From: Paraburkholderia heleia NBRC 101817
GTDB lineage: Bacteria > Pseudomonadota > Gammaproteobacteria > Burkholderiales > Burkholderiaceae
Assembly (NCBI RefSeq): GCF_000739775.1
Contig: NZ_BBJH01000015.1
Span: 1 to 64,000 of the forward strand
Direction of reading: 5' to 3'
Length of the DNA: 64,000 nucleotides
This document shows, piece after piece, positions 41,799 through 50,275 of this stretch (the stretch's first letter is position 1; each line of letters begins with the position of its first letter). The notes beneath the pieces are model-generated. The model searched no databases and was not told the DNA's origin. It saw only the letters and a list, made by a program, of their open reading frames with translations. The position numbers and the translations under genes were made by a program.

Positions 41799-42777
41799 GA
41801 CGCACCTTGCCTCTGAAGACCCAGTAACCGAGCATCGTGTACGCGAGGATGATCGGCAGAATGAACGCTGCGCCTGCGAGCGTGAACACCTGGCTCTCGC
41901 GCGGCGCAGCGGCTTCCCACAGCGTGAGGCCCTGTGGAATCGCGTAGGGCCACAGGCTCACGAGCAGGCCCGCGTAGCCGAGCAGCACGAGCCCGATGGC
42001 CGCGATGAAGGGCGTCCTGTGATGGCGCGCATGCACGGCCCAGCGCATCCACGCGGCACAGGCGAGCACGAGCAGCGGCACCGGCGCGAGACGCCAGAAG
42101 AGACCCGAGCGGAACCAGCGTTCGGCGATGGCCGGGTCCTGCAGCGGCGTCCACAGGCTCACGAGCGCGATGAAGCCGAGCAGCATGACCGTGAGCGGCC
42201 AGACGAGCTTGTGCAGGCGGCGCTGCAGGTCGCCCTCGGTCTTCGCGACGAGCCAGCAGCAGCCGAGCAGAGCATAGGTCGCGACAAGCCCGAAACCCGA
42301 GAGCAGGCTAAAGGGCGTGAGCCAGCCGAAGGCGTCGCCGGCGAACCGGCCGCCGTCCATCGGAATGCCCTGCAGGAACGCGCCGAGCGCGATGCCCTGG
42401 AAAAACGCCGCGCCCGTCGAGCCGCCAATGAACGCGAGGTCCCACAAATGCTTCGTACGATTGGCCTTGGCGCGAATCTCGAACGACACGCCGCGGAAGA
42501 TCAGGCATGCGAGCATGAACACGAGCGGCAGGTAGAGCGCGGAAAGCACGGTCGAGTACACCACGGGGAACACGGCGAAGAGCCCCGCGCCGCCGAGCAC
42601 GAGCCAGGTCTCGTTGCCGTCCCACACGGGGGCGACCGTGTTCATCATGAGATCGCGCTCGTCCTCGTCGGGAAAGAGCGGGAACACGATGCCGATGCCG
42701 AGATCGAAGCCGTCCAGCACCACGTAGAGAAGAACGCCGAGCGCGATGATCGCGGCCCAGATGACGGTGACATCCAT
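41773..42777 (-). CDS. cydB: cytochrome bd-type quinol oxidase subunit II (CydB/CioB)
   Basis: A 334-residue membrane subunit with about eight helices. It has the CydB hallmarks DGFDLGIGIVFPLFPDEDERDLMMNTVAPVWDGNETWLVLGGAGLFAVFP and SFEIRAKANRTKHLWD. With CydA it reduces oxygen to water using quinol without pumping protons. It is encoded 37 bp after cydA and overlaps the DUF2474 gene by 26 bp. Length fits the CioB group. Confidence 0.94.
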   Translation of the reverse strand: MDVTVIWAAIIALGVLLYVVLDGFDLGIGIVFPLFPDEDERDLMMNTVAPVWDGNETWLVLGGAGLFAVFPVVYSTVLSALYLPLVFMLACLIFRGVSFEIRAKANRTKHLWDLAFIGGSTGAAFFQGIALGAFLQGIPMDGGRFAGDAFGWLTPFSLLSGFGLVATYALLGCCWLVAKTEGDLQRRLHKLVWPLTVMLLGFIALVSLWTPLQDPAIAERWFRSGLFWRLAPVPLLVLACAAWMRWAVHARHHRTPFIAAIGLVLLGYAGLLVSLWPYAIPQGLTLWEAAAPRESQVFTLAGAAFILPIILAYTMLGYWVFRGKVRHGDTHHYH

Positions 42778-42814
42778 TTGCTTGCTAGCCTCGTAACGAT
42801 GAATGCGGGGCGCC

Positions 42815-44254
42815 TCAGGCGTCGATCAGCTGATCGGCGGCGGACATGGGGCGGCGTGCGGTCTGGCTCGCAGCGAGCGCAGGGTGGGCCACGCGCGGTT
42901 CACGCGGCCCGTGGGGCGAATCCGGCTTGATGTCGGGCAGCGCAGGCCCTTTGCGCAGAAGCTTGAGCAGGTAGTAAATGCCCGTGCCGAACACGAGGAA
43001 GTACACCGCCACGAACGCCATCAGCGACACGCCGACCTGTTGTGCCGTGAGCGGCGACACCGCTTGCGCCGTGCGCATCACGCCGTAGACCACCCAGGGC
43101 TGACGGCCGGCCTCGGTGGTGACCCAGCCCGCGAGCAGCGTGATGAAGCCCGTCGGTCCCATGGCGAGCACGAAGCGCTGGAAACCGCGCGATTCGTAGA
43201 GCGTGCCGCGGCGGCGCAGCACCCAGCCGGTCACGCCGAGCAGAATCATCAGGATGCCTAAGCCGACCATGACGCGGAAGCTCCAGAACAGCAGCGTCGA
43301 ATTGGGCCGCTCGTCGGCGGGGAATGACTTGAGTCCCTTGATCTCGCCGTCCCAGCTATGCGTGAGGATCAGGCTGCCCAGGTGCGGAATGGAAACGGCA
43401 TAGCGCGTCGTCTCGGCCTGCATGTCGGGAATGCCGAACAGGTTGAGCGCCGTACCGCCTTGTTCCGTGTCCCAAATGCCTTCGATCGCGGCGATCTTGG
43501 CGGGCTGGTATTCGCGCGTATTCAGGCCGTGCGCATCGCCCACGAAGGCTTGCACCGGCGCGAGCACGAGCAGCAGGCCGAGCGCCATCGAAAACATCTT
43601 CTTGATGGCGGGGTCGCGCCGTCCCTTGAGCAGATGCCACGCGCCGCTCGCGGCCACCACGAGCGCGGCCACGATGAACGCGGCGATCGCCATGTGCGCG
43701 AGACGGTACGGGAAGGACGGATTGAAGATGATCTTGAACCAGTCCACCGGCACGACGTGGCCATCGACGACCTTGAAGCCTTGCGGCGTCTGCATCCAGC
43801 TATTCGAGGCGAGGATCCAGAACGTGGAAATGAGCGTGCCGACGGCGACCATCAGCGTCGCGCCGAAGTGGGCGCGCGGGCTCACGCGGTTCCAGCCGAA
43901 CAGCATGATGCCGAGGAAGCCCGCTTCGAGAAAGAACGCGGTCATGACTTCGTACATCAGCAGCGGCCCGGTGATGGGGCCCGCGAACGACGAAAAGCCC
44001 GACCAGTTGGTGCCGAACTCGTAGCTCATGACGACGCCGGACACGACGCCCATGCCGAAGGCCACGGCGAAGACCTTCGACCAGAAGAGGCAGAGGTCCT
44101 TGTAGAACGGCTGGCGCGATTTGAGCCAGCAGGCTTCGAGCACGGCGATGAAGCTCGCGAGGCCGATGGAGAGCGCCGGAAAGACGATATGAAACGAGAC
44201 GGTGAAGGCGAACTGCAGCCGGGCCAGGTCGAAGGCGGAAAGTGACGTGTGCAT
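42815..44254 (-). CDS. cydA: cytochrome bd-type quinol oxidase subunit I (CydA/CioA, short Q-loop)
   Basis: A 479-residue heme-bearing subunit. It has a heme-ligand His in QFAFTVSFHIVFPA (about residue 22), the GRP motif replaced by nearby variants, and the quinol-binding start VGDAHGLNTREYQPAKIAAIEG. The quinol loop is short, as in cyanide-insensitive oxidases (CioA), rather than the long E. coli CydA type. I chose the ATG at 44254 (MHTSLSAFDLARLQ). The longer frame adds an arginine-rich stretch unlike the family. An ANR/FNR palindrome lies about 190 bp upstream. Confidence 0.93.
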   Translation of the reverse strand: MHTSLSAFDLARLQFAFTVSFHIVFPALSIGLASFIAVLEACWLKSRQPFYKDLCLFWSKVFAVAFGMGVVSGVVMSYEFGTNWSGFSSFAGPITGPLLMYEVMTAFFLEAGFLGIMLFGWNRVSPRAHFGATLMVAVGTLISTFWILASNSWMQTPQGFKVVDGHVVPVDWFKIIFNPSFPYRLAHMAIAAFIVAALVVAASGAWHLLKGRRDPAIKKMFSMALGLLLVLAPVQAFVGDAHGLNTREYQPAKIAAIEGIWDTEQGGTALNLFGIPDMQAETTRYAVSIPHLGSLILTHSWDGEIKGLKSFPADERPNSTLLFWSFRVMVGLGILMILLGVTGWVLRRRGTLYESRGFQRFVLAMGPTGFITLLAGWVTTEAGRQPWVVYGVMRTAQAVSPLTAQQVGVSLMAFVAVYFLVFGTGIYYLLKLLRKGPALPDIKPDSPHGPREPRVAHPALAASQTARRPMSAADQLIDA

Positions 44255-44660
44255 ATGCGTGCCTGTTGCTTGCTTGCCGGGAAAAGCGCGAAAGAAACGT
44301 CGCACGGCGGGGCAGTGGGGGCGCTGCGATGCTCGTGCGATGGACGTAAGCGTAGGGGAACGGCGAAGGTTTTGCTGCGCTGCGACGTGCGCTAGCGTGT
44401 CGCAGTCGTCAATATCAACAAGGCAAAAACATGCGTTAAAGCATTGATATAGATCAATTTAGATTAAACCTTCGCTGTGCAGAGGGGGCATGCGCAGGCT
44501 GTCGCGCTGCGTCAATACACCGCGTAGCCGCATGGGGTGTGGCAATGTGCCTCAGCGTGCCGTGTCAGGAATCGTGCGGGGGAAATTCAGGCGCGCCTGG
44601 CGGCACGAGCGATGCGTGCGGCGCCAGGCGGAAAAGATGAGGAATGCGATAGAAATGACG
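44255..44660. other. 406-bp intergenic region upstream of cydA
   Basis: No convincing gene is present, although small open frames exist. It carries the ANR/FNR palindrome and AT-rich promoter sequence for the cyd operon, and lies beyond the tautomerase stop. Confidence 0.55.
44444..44457. promoter_or_regulatory. ANR/FNR-type binding site
   Basis: TTGATATAGATCAA is a perfect match to the FNR/ANR consensus TTGAT-N4-ATCAA. It lies about 190 bp upstream of the cydA ATG. Oxygen limitation or related signals probably control the bd oxidase through an ANR-like protein; the regulator itself is not in the window. Confidence 0.75.
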
Positions 44661-44849
44661 TCAGCGCGGATCGCTCCACAGCTTGCCGGCCGTCGCCCAA
44701 TTTTCCGGCTTCACGTCGTGAAAGACGATGTCGACGGATTGCGGTTCGACGCCGAGCACCTTGCACGTGGTCTCGGTCAGGGCGGCGGCGAGCTCGCGTT
44801 TTTGTTCGACGCTGCGGCCTTCGAACATTTCGATGTGGAATGTCGGCAT
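44661..44849 (-). CDS. 4-oxalocrotonate tautomerase-family protein
   Basis: A 62-residue protein starting MPTFHIEMFEGR, with the catalytic Pro exposed after Met removal. This is the size of a 4-OT monomer. Family enzymes use the N-terminal proline as a general base to tautomerise 2-oxo acids. The sequence PQSVDIVFHDVKPENWATAGK is typical of the small bacterial members. The ATG at 44849 has an AGGAG site. It lies 45 bp downstream of the class II aldolase gene, in the same transcript. Confidence 0.9.
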   Translation of the reverse strand: MPTFHIEMFEGRSVEQKRELAAALTETTCKVLGVEPQSVDIVFHDVKPENWATAGKLWSDPR

Positions 44850-44893
44850 GCGGGTCTCCTGGAAAAATGAGCGAAACGATGTAATGGGCGCGA

Positions 44894-45670
44894 TCAGTCG
44901 CGGTATGACGAATCGATGCGATCGAGCTTGCGCAGCAGCGCCGGCCATTCGAGCACGCCTTCGATCGCGCCGCCGTCGCGCAACTGTCCGGCCGTGCGTT
45001 CTGCCACATCGGGCGGCGGCACGACGAGCGGCGCGCTCCCGGCCTGCGCCTGCAGCTGGATTTCGCAGGCCTTGATGAGCGTCGCCATCAGTACATAGGC
45101 TTCGGCCACCGTGCGGCCGGTGGTGAGCGTGCCGTGATTGCGCAGCAGCATGGCCGGGTGCGCGCCGAGACTTGCCGTGAGGCGCGTGCCTTCGGCGGGC
45201 GTGAAGGCGAGGCCTTCGTAGTCGTGCCATGCGAGCTGGCCGTAAAAACGCAGCGCGTGCTGCGAGGCGGGCAGGAGGCCGTCGCGCTGGATCGACACGG
45301 CAATGCCCGCTGTATTGTGCAGATGCATCACGCACACGGCGTCGGGCCGCGCGAGATGGACGGCCGCGTGCAGCGCGAAGCCGGTGGCGTTCACGGGATG
45401 CTCGCTTGCGCCGACGATACGGCCTTCGGTGTCGATCTTGACGAGGTTCGAGGCGCGCACCTCGTCGAAGGTAAGCCCGAACGGATTGATGAGGAAGCGG
45501 CCTGCCTCGCCCGGTACGGCGGCGGACACGTGCGTGTAGACGAGGTCGTCCCAGCCGTTGAGCGCGATGAGGCGGTAGGCGGCGGCGAGATCGACGCGCA
45601 GTTGCTGCTCGGCGGCGGAGCGCGGCGCGGCTTCGGCGCAGGTGCTCGTCGGGCGATGGGCGAAAGACAT
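44894..45670 (-). CDS. class II aldolase/adducin-family protein
   Basis: A 258-residue protein with a zinc aldolase fold. Candidate metal ligands are in VMHLHNTAG and LLRNHGTLTTG. Typical family blocks include DLVYTHVSAAVPGEAGRFLINPFG. Enzymes of this family cleave or isomerise sugar phosphates or hydroxy acids; the substrate is unknown. It lies 10 bp after the urea-transporter gene and 44 bp before the tautomerase gene, which suggests a small catabolic operon. Confidence 0.9.
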   Translation of the reverse strand: MSFAHRPTSTCAEAAPRSAAEQQLRVDLAAAYRLIALNGWDDLVYTHVSAAVPGEAGRFLINPFGLTFDEVRASNLVKIDTEGRIVGASEHPVNATGFALHAAVHLARPDAVCVMHLHNTAGIAVSIQRDGLLPASQHALRFYGQLAWHDYEGLAFTPAEGTRLTASLGAHPAMLLRNHGTLTTGRTVAEAYVLMATLIKACEIQLQAQAGSAPLVVPPPDVAERTAGQLRDGGAIEGVLEWPALLRKLDRIDSSYRD

Positions 45671-45680
45671 GGCGATTCCT

Positions 45681-46643
45681 TCAGCGGACGATGGACTTCT
45701 CAGGCGGCGTGGGTGACGCAGATTGTGCGCGCAGGCGTTGCGCCGCCGCGTGCATGCTCCAGCTTGCCAGCACGAACGGCGCGCTCAGCGCGGGCAGTGC
45801 GCAGCGCACGGCGGCCAGATGCAGGGCCGCGGCGAGCATGGTCGCACAGATCACGGCGCGTGTGCCGAGTGCGTAGACGGCGAGCGCGGCAAGCGCGCCG
45901 TTGAAGCCGGCGAAGCCTGCGCCGAAGGCATCCGGGCTCGCGCCGCATGCGAGTTCGAGCGCGCTCGCGAGCGCCGTGCCGCCGAGCGCATAGGCGGCTG
46001 CGCGCCGAGACGACCAGGCGAGGCCGGCGAGCACGCACAGGCCCGCCGCCGCGCCCGAGGCAAAAGCGGTTTGCGCAAGGCCGCTCAGCACGCCGGCGGC
46101 AGTGTGTGCGGCGGCCGCGAGCGGTGTGGCGTGCGGGTCCGGAGCGGTTGCGGTGATGGCGCCGGCGATGGGGGCGCTGCCCGGGTGCAGCGGCAGCCAG
46201 ATCCAGGTCGCAATGAGGCAGGGCACCGAATACAGGCCGAGCCGGGCGCGAGCGAGGCGGCGCTCCAGCGGCCCGGCGATCCACGCGCTCGCGCCGCCCG
46301 CGATGAGTGCGAGGGCGGCCGCCGTGCCCGCATCGCCAACGAAGGCGAACGCCGCGAGCGCGGCGAGTGCGCCGTTGTAGCCTGCGAGGCCGTCGCGGAT
46401 CGCCGTTTCCGCGTGGCCGGCGACGACCGCGCAAACGTTGGCCGCGGCGGCGCCGAGCAGGGCGGCGCACGCGAGCCGCCAGTCGGTGAGCGCGAGCGCC
46501 GCGAGCAGGCACGCGCCCGTTCCCGCATGGGCTTGCAGCACGATCTGGCCGAGGCTGCGCAAAAGCGCGCCAACGGCGGCGGTATCGGCGGAGCGGGCAG
46601 TGGCGCACGAAGCGCCGGAGGCGGCGGAACATCGGGCGGACAT
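45681..46643 (-). CDS. urea transporter (UT family)
   Basis: A 320-residue membrane protein with the internal duplication of the urea-transporter family. The signatures are GLAGYNGALAALA (about residues 85-97) and GFAGFNGALAALAVY in the second half. These channel-like proteins allow urea across the inner membrane. I chose the ATG at 46643 (MSARCSAASG). No urease gene is in the window. It leads the operon with the aldolase and tautomerase genes. Confidence 0.85.
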   Translation of the reverse strand: MSARCSAASGASCATARSADTAAVGALLRSLGQIVLQAHAGTGACLLAALALTDWRLACAALLGAAAANVCAVVAGHAETAIRDGLAGYNGALAALAAFAFVGDAGTAAALALIAGGASAWIAGPLERRLARARLGLYSVPCLIATWIWLPLHPGSAPIAGAITATAPDPHATPLAAAAHTAAGVLSGLAQTAFASGAAAGLCVLAGLAWSSRRAAAYALGGTALASALELACGASPDAFGAGFAGFNGALAALAVYALGTRAVICATMLAAALHLAAVRCALPALSAPFVLASWSMHAAAQRLRAQSASPTPPEKSIVR

Positions 46644-46832
46644 GGCGAAGGCGTGGCGTGCGGGCGTGTGCGTGTGCGGCCCCCCCGTGCGAGGCGCACG
46701 GCCGGCCAGACTGCGAGCATAGGCGATGCAGCCCGCCTCGCCCATGCGCGTGAGTTGATAGTTGCTATTTGTCGCCGGGTTACGATATGCGTACGGCGGT
46801 TCCGGTGGTCATCCAGAGACAGGGGGCGAGCG

Positions 46833-47432
46833 ATGCGTGAAGTGCGTTGGGCATCCGAGACGGGCGAGGGCATCGAGCATCTGGCGTTCGATGCCCATTG
46901 CGGCCCGAAGTTTGGCGAAAAAGGCGACACGATCCGCGCGGAAAGCGTGGTCATCGGCGAGCGCTACGGCAAGTCTTATGGCCTGTGCTACGCGATCGAG
47001 TGCGACGCGCACTGGCGCGTGCGCTGGGCTGCGTTTCGCGTGATGGGCGGCCGTTCGCTGGTGCTCCACAGCGACGGCAAGGGCCATTGGACCGACGGCG
47101 AGGGGCGCGCTCTGGAGGCGCTCAACGGCTGCATCGATATCGACATCGCCGCGACGCCATACACGAACACGCTGCCGATCCGGCGTCTGGGCCTCGCGCG
47201 CGGCGAGCGCCAGCCGATCCGCGTGGCGTACGTCGCCGCGCCCGAACTGGAGCCCAAGCCCGTCGAGCAGGCCTATGTGTGCATCGAGCGCGATCGCGAG
47301 TATCGCTACGAGGGCATCTTTCGCGACTTCACGGCGAACTTGCGCGTGGACGAAGACGGGCTCGTGATCGACTATCCCACGCTGTTCCGGCGCCTGCCGC
47401 CGCCGGACCGACAGGACCGACAGGACCGATAG
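46833..47432 (+). CDS. putative glycolipid-binding domain protein (DUF1089/PF06475-type)
   Basis: A 199-residue protein without a signal peptide. Its conserved layout matches the putative glycolipid-binding domain family: RWASETGEGIEHLAF at the start, VRWAAFRVMGGRSLVLHSDGKGHWTDGEG in the centre and CIDIDIAATPYTNTLPIRRL after it. Function unknown. The 3' end is made of a 9-bp tandem repeat, which gives a C-terminus DRQDRQDR, and the repeats continue past the stop codon. Confidence 0.85.
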   Translation: MREVRWASETGEGIEHLAFDAHCGPKFGEKGDTIRAESVVIGERYGKSYGLCYAIECDAHWRVRWAAFRVMGGRSLVLHSDGKGHWTDGEGRALEALNGCIDIDIAATPYTNTLPIRRLGLARGERQPIRVAYVAAPELEPKPVEQAYVCIERDREYRYEGIFRDFTANLRVDEDGLVIDYPTLFRRLPPPDRQDRQDR

Positions 47433-47449
47433 GACCGATAGGACCGACG
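47405..47449 (+). repeat. 9-bp tandem repeat, five copies, spanning a stop codon
   Basis: Five consecutive units of GGACCGACA or its variants (GGACCGATA, GGACCGACG) occur head-to-tail. The first units encode Asp-Arg-Gln. A C-to-T change in the third unit creates the TAG stop at 47430-47432. Copy-number change would lengthen or shorten the tail or bring a different stop. Confidence 0.9.
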
Positions 47450-47458
47450 ACAAGACGC

Positions 47459-48640
47459 TTACGCCGCGCCGCCCGCGCTCTTGCCGAACAGCAGTTGCTC
47501 GATCAGCGTGTTGTCGATGGTTTCGTTGTTGAGCGTGCGCGCGAGGAGTTCGCCCGCGAGCAGTTGCGGCGAAAACACCATATCCGGCTGCAAGAGACGC
47601 AGCCGCTGCAGGTTGCGGCTGTCGTTGACGAGCGCCACGGTGCGCACCTTCGGCGCAATCTCCTTGATCGCGAGAATCACGAAGGCGTTCTCGGCGTCGT
47701 CCGAGCGCAGCGCGAGCGCCGCGAGCGCGGTTTCGGCGCCCGCGTTGTGCAGCGTGGCGGTGTCGCTCGCATCGCCGACGATGAGATCGGCCTGCGGCGG
47801 ATAGTTGTGCGGGGTGTTCGGCGCGACGACCACGGTCGCCGCGTAGCCGCGCTTGAGGAGCCCCGCGTACACGCTATGCGCGAGCGGCGACGCGCCGACG
47901 ATCAGATAGTGGTTCTTGCGGGTCACGTTGGAAATGCCTCCCTTCACGATGCGTTTCAAATGGCCGCCGATCACGGGCCCGATCACGGCGCTGATCGAAG
48001 TCGCGAACACGGTGATGCCGAGCACGATGATCGAAGCCGTGAAAAGCCGCGCGGTGTCCGAACGCGGCACGATATCGCCGTAGCCGACCGTGGACATCGA
48101 CACGATCGAGAAGTAGAACGCCGTGACGAGATTGCGGATAGGCGGGTCGAAATCGCCGCCGAGATACAGCGAGCCGAACACCGCATAGACGACCAACGAG
48201 CCGATGCTCAGGAATGCGAACAACGAGCCCGCGGCGACGCTCGCGCGATCGAAGTGGCGCCAGTAGTAGATCAGCGCGCAGGCGAGTGCGACCGAGAAGC
48301 CGGCGAGCGCGTGGCTGCGATAGTCGCCCCACAGGCAGATGCTGGCGGCGCCGGCGAGCAGCACCAGTGAAAGCACCCACGCCACGCGGGCGCGCAGCGC
48401 GATGCCGAACGACATCATCGTGAGGCCGGTCGCAACGAGCGCCTGGGGCAGCGCGAGCACGCCGAACGCGTTGATGAGCGCGATCCAGTCGTCGAACCAG
48501 CTGCCGCGCGCGTGTTCGAGCGCTTTCTGCGCGACCGGGCGCACCAGCAGCAGGCCGTCGATCACCAGCAGCACGGCCAGGTAGCCGTGCGGCACGAGCC
48601 CTCGGGCGAGGCCGCGCAGGCGGCGCGCGTATGCGTTCAT
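47459..48640 (-). CDS. potassium channel protein with TrkA-N domain (Kch-like)
   Basis: A 393-residue membrane protein with about six to seven helices. The K+ selectivity filter TVGYGD sits in STVGYGDIVPR, followed by a cytoplasmic Rossmann-type TrkA-N domain (HYLIVGASPLAHSVYAGLL). This architecture matches voltage-gated-like or Kch-type channels. The ATG at 48640 overlaps the end of the MscS gene by 4 bp, so the two channels are translated together. Confidence 0.92.
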   Translation of the reverse strand: MNAYARRLRGLARGLVPHGYLAVLLVIDGLLLVRPVAQKALEHARGSWFDDWIALINAFGVLALPQALVATGLTMMSFGIALRARVAWVLSLVLLAGAASICLWGDYRSHALAGFSVALACALIYYWRHFDRASVAAGSLFAFLSIGSLVVYAVFGSLYLGGDFDPPIRNLVTAFYFSIVSMSTVGYGDIVPRSDTARLFTASIIVLGITVFATSISAVIGPVIGGHLKRIVKGGISNVTRKNHYLIVGASPLAHSVYAGLLKRGYAATVVVAPNTPHNYPPQADLIVGDASDTATLHNAGAETALAALALRSDDAENAFVILAIKEIAPKVRTVALVNDSRNLQRLRLLQPDMVFSPQLLAGELLARTLNNETIDNTLIEQLLFGKSAGGAA

Positions 48641-49530
48641 TGCTGCGCGTGTTGCGTCGATTGCGTCGGTTGCGCCGGTTGTTCAGATTCTGCCGGTTGC
48701 GTCTGCACGATGTGCAGCTCGCGCGTGCGCACGGGCAGCGAGCAGTGCGCGTCGTTGAGCGCCTGGCGTACCTGGCGCGACAGCTCCCAGCGCATCTCCC
48801 AGAATGTGTCGATGTTCGACCACACGCGAATGTTGAGCACGGCGGTGCTGTCGTCGAAGCGCGCCACCATCACTTGAGGCGCGGGAGAGGCCAGCACGCG
48901 CGGGTCGGCGGCGGCGAGCGTGCGCAGGGCGTCGATGGCGCGGTTCACGTCGTCGCGCACCGACACCTCCACTTCGAGGTCGAGCCGGCGCGTGGGATTG
49001 CGGCTGTAGTTGCGGATCGAATTGCTCCACAGCGCGCTGTTCGGCACGTATTCGCAGATGCCGTCCGGTTTCGTGAGGCGCGTGGTGAAGAGGTTCACTT
49101 CCTCGACGGTGCCCGCGACGCTGGCGCCGGCGCTGCCGTCGATATAGTCGCCCACCTTGAACGGCCGCAGCAGCAACAGCATGATGCCGGCCGCGATGTT
49201 CTGCAGCGTGCCCTGCAGCGCGAGACCAATGGCGAGACCGGCCGCGCCGAGCACGGCGACGATGCTGGCGGTCTGGATGCCGATCTGCGAGAGCGCGCCG
49301 ATCACGGCGACGAGGCGCACGCCCCACACGGCGGTGTCGCGCACGATGGGCCGCAGCGTGGGGTCGATGCCGCTGCCGCGCCGCTTGATCCAGTTGCCCA
49401 CACGCCGGGAGAGCCACCAGCCGAACCAGAGGATCGCAAACGCCGCGCACAGGCGCAGCGCAAGCGCGGAGAGCGCGTCCCACAGGAAGCTCCAGTTGGA
49501 CGGGTGCAGGTGTTCGAGGAGGGCTTGCAT
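48637..49530 (-). CDS. MscS-family mechanosensitive ion channel
   Basis: A 297-residue protein with three predicted N-terminal helices and the MscS pore and beta-domain region (GAAGLAIGLALQGTLQNIAAGIMLLLLRPFKVGDYIDGSAG). The C-terminal tail is rich in Gln, Pro and Thr repeats (QPAESEQPAQPTQSTQHAQQ). It opens under membrane tension to release osmolytes. It is overlapped by the downstream K+ channel gene, which points to a joint role in osmotic or K+ homeostasis. Confidence 0.93.
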   Translation of the reverse strand: MQALLEHLHPSNWSFLWDALSALALRLCAAFAILWFGWWLSRRVGNWIKRRGSGIDPTLRPIVRDTAVWGVRLVAVIGALSQIGIQTASIVAVLGAAGLAIGLALQGTLQNIAAGIMLLLLRPFKVGDYIDGSAGASVAGTVEEVNLFTTRLTKPDGICEYVPNSALWSNSIRNYSRNPTRRLDLEVEVSVRDDVNRAIDALRTLAAADPRVLASPAPQVMVARFDDSTAVLNIRVWSNIDTFWEMRWELSRQVRQALNDAHCSLPVRTRELHIVQTQPAESEQPAQPTQSTQHAQQ

Positions 49531-49653
49531 GGAGAATCAGTCCTTGTCTTCGGAGCCTTGGGTCTGGCTCCGTTGCGAAAGGACGTATTGTACGAGCGGC
49601 GTTTCGCTCGCGGCGCGCGCGTGCCGCGCCGAAACGCTTTTGAGGGTGGCGTG

Positions 49654-50190
49654 TCAGCCCTTGGGCGGCGTATCCGCGCCTGGCCCGAGCGTGCGCTGCA
49701 TGAGCGCGGTGTCGCGCCACTCGCCGTGCTTGAAGCCCACGCCGCGCAGCGTGCCGGTCAGCGCGAAGCCCAGCCGCTCGTGCAGTTTGAGCGAGCCGCC
49801 GCACGGGTCGGCGACCACGGCGATCATCTGCCGCCACGGGCCGGCCTCGCAGCGCTCGATCAGCGCGTTGAGCAGCGTGTGGCCGAGTCCGCGGCCGCGA
49901 AACGCCTCGTCGATATAGATCGAGTCTTCGATCGTGAAGCGGTACGCCGGACGCGGCCGGTAGGGCGTGGCGTAGCAGTAGCCCGCCACGCGGCCGTCGA
50001 TTTCGGCGACGAGCCAGGGCAGGCCGTGTTCGCGCAAAGCGGCGTGGCGGCGCAGGAGTTCGTCGAGCGAGGGCGGCGTCTCCTCGAACGACGCCGTACC
50101 GTGCAGCACGTGGTGTGCGTAGATCGCGGCGATGGCGGGAAAGTCGTTGGCGGTGGCGTCGCGCACGTGCGCGTCGGAGTGCGGGTTCAT
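49654..50190 (-). CDS. GNAT acetyltransferase (phosphinothricin/methionine-sulfoximine type)
   Basis: A 178-residue GNAT enzyme with the acetyl-CoA-binding motif RGRGLGHTLLNALI and the typical blocks HGTASFEETPPS, YIDEAFRGRG and SLKLHERLGFALTGTLRGVGFKHGEWRDTALMQ. These fit the PAT/MddA subgroup that N-acetylates phosphinothricin, methionine sulfone or sulfoximine. The start is the ATG at 50190. It is monocistronic. The real substrate is inferred by family only. Confidence 0.9.
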   Translation of the reverse strand: MNPHSDAHVRDATANDFPAIAAIYAHHVLHGTASFEETPPSLDELLRRHAALREHGLPWLVAEIDGRVAGYCYATPYRPRPAYRFTIEDSIYIDEAFRGRGLGHTLLNALIERCEAGPWRQMIAVVADPCGGSLKLHERLGFALTGTLRGVGFKHGEWRDTALMQRTLGPGADTPPKG

Positions 50191-50275
50191 CGATTAAAGC
50201 GAGGCACGAAGGAGGTTTGCATCCCTCACTATGCCTCGCGCGGGCGCGCTTTTGAAGCGCGCCAAAAATCCCGGC

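Noticed and set aside
45723..46830. Open frame running plus-strand across the urea transporter
   Set aside because: Only the 3' part from 46833 is a real gene; the earlier part is an antisense shadow of the transporter.
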